Source: Clostridiales bacterium (GTDB taxonomy: Bacteria; Bacillota; Clostridia; Lachnospirales; WQUN01). Taken from it: a stretch of 6,860 nt of DNA. The translations under genes and the position numbers were made by a program. The stretch covers positions 1 to 6,860 of the forward strand of contig JAIRVD010000164.1 in NCBI GenBank assembly GCA_031254075.1, given 5' to 3'. How positions within the stretch are numbered: the first letter of the stretch is position 1; every line of letters begins with the position of its first letter. The notes below the pieces were generated by a model, which was not told the origin of the DNA, searched no databases, and was given only the letters and a program-made list of their open reading frames with translations. This document shows, in pieces, positions 1 through 5,344 of this stretch.

Positions 1-723
1 TCGTGGCGAAAATCGTTTTCCGTCGCCGAAATTTGCGAGTTGATTAAATGTATACGTGAGCGTTCTCCGCGCACAATAATACTCGTGGACAATTGCTACG
101 GCGAGTTCGTTTCGGCGGAAGAACCAATCGAAGCCGATTTACTCGCGGGTTCGCTGATAAAAAATCCGGGCGGCGGAATCGCTGCGGGCGGCGGATATGT
201 CGTCGGAAAGAAAAAATTTGTCGAAGCCGCAGCGGAACGCCTTACCGCACCCGGACTCGGCAGCGCGGTAGGTCCGACGCTCGGAATGCCGCGCACCCTT
301 ACTCAGGGGCTTTTCCTTTCCGCGCAAACCGTTTCCGCCGCAATAAAGGGCGCGATTCTCGCCGCAGCCGTTTTCTCAAAACTCGGTTTCGACGTTAACC
401 CCGGCGTTTCCGAAACGCGCTCGGATATCGTTCAGGCAATAAAACTGGGTTCCGCCGAAAACATCCTCGCCTTCTGCCGGGGAATTCAAAAAGCCGCCCC
501 CGTCGATGCCTTCGTCACACCCGAACCCGCCCCGATGCCGGGTTATTCCCACGGCGTAATCATGGCGGGCGGAACCTTCATTCAAGGCTCGTCAATCGAA
601 CTCTCCGCAGACGCGCCAATGCGTGAACCGTTCATCGTGTATTTTCAGGGCGGTCTTACCGCGTCACACTCACGCGCGGGCGTTGTGTTTGCACTGCAGG
701 AATTGGAGGAAATATTATCCTGA
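1..723 (+). CDS. Aluminium-resistance / methionine-gamma-lyase-like PLP enzyme, C-terminal part (5' end outside window)
   Basis: The frame is open from base 1 and gives 240 residues to the TGA at 721-723. The first residues (SWRKSFSVAEI) already match the family, so the TTG at 40 is internal and the true start lies upstream. The protein belongs to the fold-type I PLP family annotated as aluminium resistance protein or methionine gamma-lyase family (usually a little over 400 residues), so roughly the last 57% is seen. Visible motifs are DNCYGEF (bases 88-108), whose Asp should hold the PLP pyridine nitrogen, and GSLIKNPGGG, whose Lys (160-162) is the probable Schiff-base lysine. A Gly-rich C-terminal part, PGYSHGVIMAGGTFIQGSS, follows. 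By family it is a cytosolic C-S lyase-like or cystathionine-lyase-like enzyme, but its substrate cannot be read from sequence and the aluminium link is only a historical name. Its stop overlaps the start of the VanY-like gene, so the two are probably co-transcribed. Confidence 0.88.
   Translation, partial: SWRKSFSVAEICELIKCIRERSPRTIILVDNCYGEFVSAEEPIEADLLAGSLIKNPGGGIAAGGGYVVGKKKFVEAAAERLTAPGLGSAVGPTLGMPRTLTQGLFLSAQTVSAAIKGAILAAAVFSKLGFDVNPGVSETRSDIVQAIKLGSAENILAFCRGIQKAAPVDAFVTPEPAPMPGYSHGVIMAGGTFIQGSSIELSADAPMREPFIVYFQGGLTASHSRAGVVFALQELEEILS
705..710 (+). promoter_or_regulatory. Ribosome binding site GGAGGA deciding the VanY-like start
   Basis: GGAGGA lies inside the last codons of the PLP enzyme gene. 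Ten bases separate GGAGG (705-709) from the CTG at 720, while the next possible start in frame, TTG at 738, is 28 bases away. The position therefore favours CTG 720 as initiator and suggests translational coupling to the upstream gene. Confidence 0.7.
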
Positions 724-1508
724 AAAAATTATTTTTTTTGTTTATTTTAATATTTTTTTTCCCGTGCGCCGCAAATGCCGACGACTCGGGTTTATTATGG
801 CTTGTTAATCGCAAAAATTCTTTACCTGCGAATTTTCGTCCGTCAGACCTTGTGAACTTTCAAGGTACAGAGCTTCGCGCGCCCGCGCGTGACGCTTTTT
901 CGGAGATGAAAACGGCAATGGAAGCAGACGGAATTCGCGGACTGAAACTGCAAAGCGCGTACAGGGCGTATTCCTATCAACGCGCTGTTTTTAATGAAAG
1001 AGTACGCATGATTGAAACAAAAGGAATAAATCGAAGCGCGGCGGAAGCGATTGCGGCACGTTCGATTCAAGCGGAGGGCGCAAGCGAACATCAACTCGGC
1101 TTGGCATTGGACGTAAGCATAGACGGAAAACTTTCACAATCATTCGCGGAAACCGACGCCGGACGCTGGATTGCGGAGAATTGCCATAAATTCGGTTTTA
1201 TCATTCGTTATCCCGAGGCGAAAACATATGTAACGAAAATAATCTACGAGCCGTGGCATTTGCGCTACGTCGGAATTCCGCACGCGCAAATAATGTACGA
1301 AACAACCCTCACACTCGAAGAATATCACGTCTTTCTCGCAAAAATTCCGATGTATATTGTGTGGGAAGAAGATTTCTATTTTTTAGTTATGTATAAAAAC
1401 TCCCCGCCGGAAAACGCAGATGCCGAAATCTTTGGCATATCCGCAACCAAACAGGGAGAAAACGCAGGCTATATTGTTACATTAAAAAAACCGGCGTTGC
1501 AGAGATAA
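720..1508 (+). CDS. Secreted VanY-type D-alanyl-D-alanine carboxypeptidase (peptidase family M15B)
   Basis: A 262-residue protein if started at CTG 720. From there the N-terminus reads MKKLFFLFILIFFF then PCAANA|DD, a textbook Sec signal peptide: two lysines, a hydrophobic core and an A-N-A signal peptidase I site near residue 20. Starting at TTG 738 would remove the lysines and leave no ribosome site. The M15B zinc-peptidase signature is complete: SAYRAYSYQ (about residues 79-87), SEHQLGLALDV with zinc ligands His124 and Asp131, GFIIRYPE (159-166), and YEPWHLRYVG with probable catalytic Glu177 and zinc ligand His180. It should trim the terminal D-Ala from peptidoglycan stem peptides outside the membrane. 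In a chromosomal setting without vanH/A/X this is wall maturation or recycling rather than evidence of glycopeptide resistance. About 55 C-terminal residues (from 207) extend past the catalytic core and are not recognised. The CTGA overlap with the upstream TGA implies an operon. Confidence 0.88.
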   Translation: MKKLFFLFILIFFFPCAANADDSGLLWLVNRKNSLPANFRPSDLVNFQGTELRAPARDAFSEMKTAMEADGIRGLKLQSAYRAYSYQRAVFNERVRMIETKGINRSAAEAIAARSIQAEGASEHQLGLALDVSIDGKLSQSFAETDAGRWIAENCHKFGFIIRYPEAKTYVTKIIYEPWHLRYVGIPHAQIMYETTLTLEEYHVFLAKIPMYIVWEEDFYFLVMYKNSPPENADAEIFGISATKQGENAGYIVTLKKPALQR

Positions 1509-1674
1509 AAAACTCTTTTGTTGAAGCGGCAGACCATTATTTATATCCGTAACGCGCCGCTGTTTTCCTGATATTTTTCTTCTCCGTTGATGAAATTGCC
1601 ACTCTGAGTTCTTCAACACGGAAAATACCTTTTCCCGTTTCTTGCATGTGTGAATTAGACTAACATGTATACTG
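1509..1674. other. Convergent intergenic gap with weak hairpins
   Basis: The gap lies between the stop of the VanY-like gene (plus) and the stop of the Fpg/Nei homologue (minus). I see no small gene here. Two weak inverted repeats are present. One is AGCGGC at 1525-1530 with GCCGCT at 1556-1561, followed by GTTTTCC, but its loop is 25 bases. The other is GGAAAA at 1620-1625 with TTTTCC at 1630-1635, with a 4-base loop. Either could help end transcription in a convergent arrangement, but neither has a clean U-run, so no terminator is called with confidence. Confidence 0.5.
1620..1635. terminator. Possible weak bidirectional terminator hairpin
   Basis: The inverted repeat GGAAAA-TACC-TTTTCC sits in the gap between two convergent genes, where a shared terminator is expected. 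The stem is only 6 perfect pairs, possibly 8 with a one-base bulge, and is AU-rich with no clear downstream U-tract. The call rests mainly on position. Confidence 0.25.
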
Positions 1675-2508
1675 TCACAGCATTTGGCAAGTCGGGCAAA
1701 AATAAATATTTCCGCCGAGGAAGGCTTGGCGGATGATTCCGCCGCCGCAGACGCGGCATGGGTGGGGCAGAGTGATTTTTGAAAGGATTGTTCGGTAGCC
1801 GCCGGAATTATTGAACAGGTCTTTTTCGGTGTCTCTGCCGCCGAGGTCTTTCATTTCTTTGAGGGTGGTTTTCACGCTGTTGAAAAGCTGCTCTTTTTCA
1901 TTTTCGCGCATTGTTTCGAGTTTTCGTTTCGGATGAATACGCGCGTTAAACAGAATATCCTGCGCAACGCCGTTGCCTAGCCCGGGAATTCTTTGTTCCG
2001 TTGCGAGGAATGCTTTCGCGCTGTAAGACGGCTTTGTATTTTCCCAAAGCGCGTCGAAATATTTTTCATCGAAAGCGTCGGTCAGCGGGTCGGGAAGATG
2101 TGTATTAGTAAAATGCCCGAGCGCGGTTTTGTCCGTTACGGGCGCGCAGAACATCGAACCCCACATTTGCACGGTGCAGCTCATATGCGAGTCGTCTTCG
2201 AATTCAAGCAGCAGTTGATGCTTTGCGGGCAGTTTTTTTTCAGGCGCGTGATATTTTATCGGTGTGCTGATTACAAGAAGCATGTCCTCACAAATAATTT
2301 CCGTATTTCCGCCGCAGGTGTAACCCGTACCCGGATTTGAATCGGTAATTTTCTTACCCGAAAGCATTGCGTCATAGGCAACGGGGTCGCCCGAATACCA
2401 CGCAAACGCGTGCGGGTGCGCGTTCGCTACAGCACGGCGAATCGTTTTCCCTGTCAGCGTTTGCTTTATTTGTTCCGATAATACATAGGTTTCGGGAATT
2501 TCAATCAT
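1675..2508 (-). CDS. Fpg/Nei-family DNA glycosylase homologue (formamidopyrimidine-DNA glycosylase / endonuclease VIII-like)
   Basis: A 277-residue protein beginning MIEIPETYVL. ATG 2508 is preferred over ATG 2517: an AAAGG at 2518-2522 is nine bases before 2508 but abuts 2517, and MIEIPE aligns directly with the family's MPELPE start. The family excises oxidised bases and nicks the abasic site. Visible elements are Glu3 of the N-terminal motif; PAKHQLLLEFED (about 94-105), whose Lys96 may be the conserved DNA-contact lysine; the helix-two-turn-helix region (about 167-196) with TEQRIPGLGNG and ARIHPKRK; and a C-terminal zinc finger with Cys251, Cys254, Cys271 and Cys274 (CxxC-16-CxxC). Two things are odd. 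Position 2, normally the Pro nucleophile, is Ile. The Arg usually found in the finger hairpin is absent from LGGNIYFCPTCQ. I recall a clostridial subfamily with this kind of N-terminus but cannot check it here. Family membership is secure; catalytic activity is not. The gene follows the kinase pair on the same strand after a 72-base gap. Confidence 0.85.
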   Translation of the reverse strand: MIEIPETYVLSEQIKQTLTGKTIRRAVANAHPHAFAWYSGDPVAYDAMLSGKKITDSNPGTGYTCGGNTEIICEDMLLVISTPIKYHAPEKKLPAKHQLLLEFEDDSHMSCTVQMWGSMFCAPVTDKTALGHFTNTHLPDPLTDAFDEKYFDALWENTKPSYSAKAFLATEQRIPGLGNGVAQDILFNARIHPKRKLETMRENEKEQLFNSVKTTLKEMKDLGGRDTEKDLFNNSGGYRTILSKITLPHPCRVCGGGIIRQAFLGGNIYFCPTCQML

Positions 2509-2517
2509 TATAATCAT

Positions 2518-2522
2518 CCTTT
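2518..2522 (-). promoter_or_regulatory. Ribosome binding site AAAGG for the Fpg/Nei homologue
   Basis: Read on the minus strand, AAAGG is followed by nine bases and then ATG at 2508-2506. It touches the earlier in-frame ATG (2517-2515), leaving no room for initiation there, so it selects the MIEIPE start. Confidence 0.6.
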
Positions 2523-2535
2523 AAATTGTTTTTTT

Positions 2536-2557
2536 ATTTATACCGCATGTCAGTATA
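2536..2557 (-). promoter_or_regulatory. Possible promoter -10 region with inverted repeat upstream of the Fpg/Nei homologue
   Basis: On the minus strand the gap after the kinase gene holds TATACT (2557-2552) and TATAAAT (2542-2536), both plausible -10 elements giving a short leader before ATG 2508. No convincing -35 hexamer sits at the right distance. The two form the arms of a TATAC-N9-GTATA inverted repeat (plus strand 2539-2557), which could be an operator or chance in AT-rich sequence. Confidence 0.25.
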
Positions 2558-2580
2558 ATTGGCTGATTCGATTAAAAAAT

Positions 2581-5343
2581 TTAATCAACAAAAATCTGCA
2601 CGGGGGAGTTTCTGCTTGATGCGTTTCCGCTGTCGCCGAGTTGACCTTCGACATTGTGACCCCAAGCCCAAACGGTTCCGTCGGTTTTAATTGCTATGGT
2701 GAAGCTGTGTCCTGCGGAAACATGAGCGACATTGTCCATGATTCTCACGGGGCTGCTTTGGTTTGTGTTTGTTCCGTCGCCGAGTTGACCGCGGTCATTT
2801 GCGCCCCAAGCCCAAAGGCTTCTGTCGGCTCTGATTGCAACGGTGTGATTGAATCCGGCAGAAACGGTCAGCACGTCGTCGAGAATTTTTTCGGGTCTGT
2901 TTTGGCGTGCGCTTGTTGAGCCGCGTCCGAGCTGACCGCTTCCGTTGCGCCCCCATGACCATAAGCTTCCGTCGGTTCTGATTACCATTGAGTGATGGTT
3001 TCCGGCGGAGACGGCTCTGACATTTTCCATAATAAATGTGGGTTCGTTCACATTTCTGTTGCTTCCGTTACCGAGTTGACCGTGTTCGTTCCAGCCCCAT
3101 GCCCAAAGATTTCCGTCGGATGTAATTGCCATCGTATGCGATTCCCCGACAGAAACTGCGGAAACGTCCGCGATTATTCTTACGGGGGAATGACGCGCGA
3201 CAGTCGTACCGTCGCCGAGTTGACCGTTGTTATTATGTCCCCATGCCCAAAGGTTGCGGTCATTCGTAATTGCCGCCGTGTGGAAATTACCTGCCGAAAC
3301 GGCGACTACATTGTCCATTATCCTTATCGGGCTTAACTGTCCGTTTGCTGTTCCGTCGCCGAGGCGACCTGCGCCGCCCCATGCCCAAAGACTGTTGTCG
3401 TTTCTGATTGCCATAGTGTGACTGCTTCCGCCCGAAACAGCGGTATAGACTCCGGAAATTCTGACGGGGTTGAATCGGTTTACGGTTGTGCCGTCGCCGA
3501 TTTGTCCGCTGCTGTTGCTTCCCCATGCCCATAGTGCACCGCTCGACGAAATTACATATCCTGTATGCGAACCCGCCGCCGCGACCGTCATTCTTTCATT
3601 TGAAACGGGTTGCGGTGAGGGTGTCGGTGCAGTCGTAGGCGCGATTGTCGGTTCGGGGGTCGGTTCGGGCGCGGGGGTAGTTACGGCGGCGGGCGAACTC
3701 GTCGGCGCGATTGTAGGTTCGGGCGGTTCGGGTTCGCCGGTCGGCTCGGTAGTTTCTTCGTCCTCAATTACATCATCATCAGAGCGCGGCTGTCCCGTGC
3801 TTATTACAACCGAAACCATCGTTACATCAACCGAAGACGCTCCCGCCGCGGGGTTTTGCGAAATTACCAATCCGATTGCGGTGTTTTCGCTTGCGGCATA
3901 ATCGACACCGATATTCATGCCCATTTCGACGAGAACCCGCCTTGCATCATCTAATGTCAAATACACCAAGTCGGGAATTTCACCCTCGGGCGTCGGCTCC
4001 GCACCCTCGCTTATTCTGACTTCGACGGTGGTGTTTACTGCAACGACATCACCCGCGTTTATGCTTTGCGAAAGCACCAAATTTTCCGGAATTCTGTCGG
4101 AAGAATCTCTGCCGACAATTAAAAACGAAAGTTCCGCGTCGCGCAGGCGTTCTTCGGCTTGTGCAATATCATTGCTTATAACGGAGGGAACACGCGTTTG
4201 ACCGTCGTTAATCAGCGGCGGCAGTATTTCGGACGGCGCGAACGCGCGGAATATGCCAAGCGTAATGATTACAAACATCGCGGCGGGAAAACCGATTTTC
4301 GCCCAAAGCGGCAGATTGTATAACGGCAACTTTGAAATTTTTCCGTAAAGGCGCGTAACTTTTTCGGGCGGCTTCGTTGTCAATTCTTTTGCGAGCGCTG
4401 ACATATTTTGCGTTCTGTCTTCTATGCGAACGTTGATTGCGTTTAAAATCGCGGTTTCTTGATTTTCGGAAATATCTTTTGCGAATTTCGCGATTGGTTT
4501 TAAAATATCTTTTTTCTTGCCCTCGAAATATGCGCGGCGTTCAAACGCGTCAGGCGGAACGATGCCCGTTACCATTCGGTAGAGCGTTGCGCCGATTGCG
4601 TAAACATCGGTGTGACTACCTTGGTCGCCGAGACTGCGATATTGTTCTTCGGGCGAATAGCCCGGCTTTATAATTACGGTTAAACTTCGGCTGTGTGACG
4701 TCGTCGCGAATCGCGCGGCTCCGAAGTCAATTAATTTAACGCGTCCGTCCGTCGATAAAAAAATATTATCGGGCGCGATAAATCTGTGAATGATTCCGTG
4801 ACGATGAATCACTTCCAGCGATTTAATAATCGGCATAAGCAATTTAATTGCGTCATCGACGGGCATGGTTTTTTCACGGCGCAAACGCGCCTCAAGCGAT
4901 TCGCCCTGAAGATATTCGCGAATAATATACGCAGTATTGTTCTCCTCAAAGCTGTCGAAGATTCGAACCACACCATCTTCTTGGTGGAATTTCGCAAGCC
5001 TCTGCGCTTCCTCAACGAATTTCGAAAGCCCGTCGCCAAATTGCTCGGCTTTGTCACCCGTGAAAACGGTTACATTCGCTTGCCCCGGTACGCGCGTGGA
5101 AAATTCGCTCGGCAAATATTCCTTTATCGCGACTTTTTGCTCAAGCGTTGCGTCCCATCCGATGTATGTAATGCCGAAATTTCCGAACCCAAGCACCTTT
5201 CCGACAATATATCGCTCACGCAAAATACTGCCGGGTATCATGTGCAGACTATCTTCTGCCTTAGACTCTTCAACATAGCCGCAATGCGGGCAGGCATAAT
5301 TTTTATCTTCATATTTCATCATACAACTCATGCAAATTTTCAT
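2581..5343 (-). CDS. Membrane Ser/Thr kinase-like receptor: zinc ribbon, kinase domain with HRF (no catalytic Asp), TM, two PASTA, seven RCC1 repeats
   Basis: A 920-residue protein. Residues 4-21 hold a CxxC/CxxC zinc ribbon (C4, C7, C18, C21). The Hanks-type kinase domain is about 45-320: glycine loop GFGNFG (52-57), Lys74 in VAIKEYLP, an EE pair at 111-112 in the C-helix region, DFG (206-208) and SPEEQY in the activation segment. The catalytic loop reads HGIIHRFIAPDN, so Phe188 replaces the HRD aspartate while Asn193 is kept; this predicts a pseudokinase or very weak kinase. One membrane segment (about 349-368) separates the cytoplasmic kinase from an outside part. That part holds PASTA 1 (about 383-447), PASTA 2 (about 455-517), a Pro/Thr/Glu-rich stalk (about 529-583) and seven RCC1-type repeats (about 586-920). 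PASTA domains are known to bind peptidoglycan fragments or beta-lactams; RCC1 propellers bind proteins or other ligands. ATG 5343 has GGAGG five bases upstream and lies one base after the stop of the other kinase gene, so the two should be co-translated. Confidence 0.93.
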   Translation of the reverse strand: MKICMSCMMKYEDKNYACPHCGYVEESKAEDSLHMIPGSILRERYIVGKVLGFGNFGITYIGWDATLEQKVAIKEYLPSEFSTRVPGQANVTVFTGDKAEQFGDGLSKFVEEAQRLAKFHQEDGVVRIFDSFEENNTAYIIREYLQGESLEARLRREKTMPVDDAIKLLMPIIKSLEVIHRHGIIHRFIAPDNIFLSTDGRVKLIDFGAARFATTSHSRSLTVIIKPGYSPEEQYRSLGDQGSHTDVYAIGATLYRMVTGIVPPDAFERRAYFEGKKKDILKPIAKFAKDISENQETAILNAINVRIEDRTQNMSALAKELTTKPPEKVTRLYGKISKLPLYNLPLWAKIGFPAAMFVIITLGIFRAFAPSEILPPLINDGQTRVPSVISNDIAQAEERLRDAELSFLIVGRDSSDRIPENLVLSQSINAGDVVAVNTTVEVRISEGAEPTPEGEIPDLVYLTLDDARRVLVEMGMNIGVDYAASENTAIGLVISQNPAAGASSVDVTMVSVVISTGQPRSDDDVIEDEETTEPTGEPEPPEPTIAPTSSPAAVTTPAPEPTPEPTIAPTTAPTPSPQPVSNERMTVAAAGSHTGYVISSSGALWAWGSNSSGQIGDGTTVNRFNPVRISGVYTAVSGGSSHTMAIRNDNSLWAWGGAGRLGDGTANGQLSPIRIMDNVVAVSAGNFHTAAITNDRNLWAWGHNNNGQLGDGTTVARHSPVRIIADVSAVSVGESHTMAITSDGNLWAWGWNEHGQLGNGSNRNVNEPTFIMENVRAVSAGNHHSMVIRTDGSLWSWGRNGSGQLGRGSTSARQNRPEKILDDVLTVSAGFNHTVAIRADRSLWAWGANDRGQLGDGTNTNQSSPVRIMDNVAHVSAGHSFTIAIKTDGTVWAWGHNVEGQLGDSGNASSRNSPVQIFVD
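2584..3588 (-). repeat. Seven RCC1-type repeats forming a predicted seven-bladed beta-propeller
   Basis: Seven units with a period of 46-49 residues begin near residues 587, 636, 682, 730, 778, 827 and 875 of the PASTA/RCC1 protein. Each has the pattern VSAGxxHTxAI, a short turn, LWAWGxNxxGQLGDGT and SPVRI. At DNA level the repeated GQLGDGT codons appear on the plus strand as recurrent CCGTCGCCGAGTTGACC-like blocks, for example at about 2778-2797, 3211-3230 and 3352-3371. Seven blades is the canonical number for a closed RCC1 propeller, so the domain looks complete. The copies have diverged, so this is not a recent expansion. Confidence 0.9.
3595..3759 (-). repeat. Pro/Thr/Glu-rich low-complexity stalk with internal duplications
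   Basis: Encodes about residues 529-583 between the PASTA domains and the RCC1 propeller. PEPTIAPT occurs twice, matched at DNA level by two near-identical 20-base blocks at 3638-3657 and 3704-3723 that differ at one base. Such a stretch is expected to be an extended, flexible spacer outside the membrane, holding the propeller away from the PASTA domains and the cell wall. Length variation by slippage between the repeats is plausible. Confidence 0.75.
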
Positions 5344-5344
5344 G

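Noticed and set aside
720..1508. Glycopeptide-resistance (van) locus
   Set aside because: Only a VanY-like M15B peptidase is present, without VanH, a D-Ala-D-Lac or D-Ala-D-Ser ligase, VanX or VanRS. Such peptidases are common housekeeping wall enzymes.
720..1508. Functional link between the VanY-like peptidase and the PASTA kinase through peptidoglycan
   Set aside because: The theme fits, but the genes are on opposite strands with a DNA-repair gene between them, so the neighbourhood gives no real support.
1525..1561. AGCGGC/GCCGCT pair as a rho-independent terminator of the VanY-like gene
   Set aside because: Six-pair stem with a 25-base loop and an interrupted T-run is too weak to call.
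2570..2586. GATTAA-N5-TTAATC hairpin at the stop of the PASTA/RCC1 gene as a terminator
   Set aside because: The stem is six pairs, nearly all A-T, and no U-run follows on the minus strand. It includes the stop codon, so AT-rich composition explains it.
2581..3600. Plus-strand open frames and repeated CCGTCGCCGAGTTGACC-like blocks as a CRISPR or regulatory repeat array
   Set aside because: The blocks are the reverse complement of codons for the RCC1 GQLGDGT motif. Spacing (about 138-147 bases) and divergence follow the protein repeat, not a direct-repeat/spacer array.
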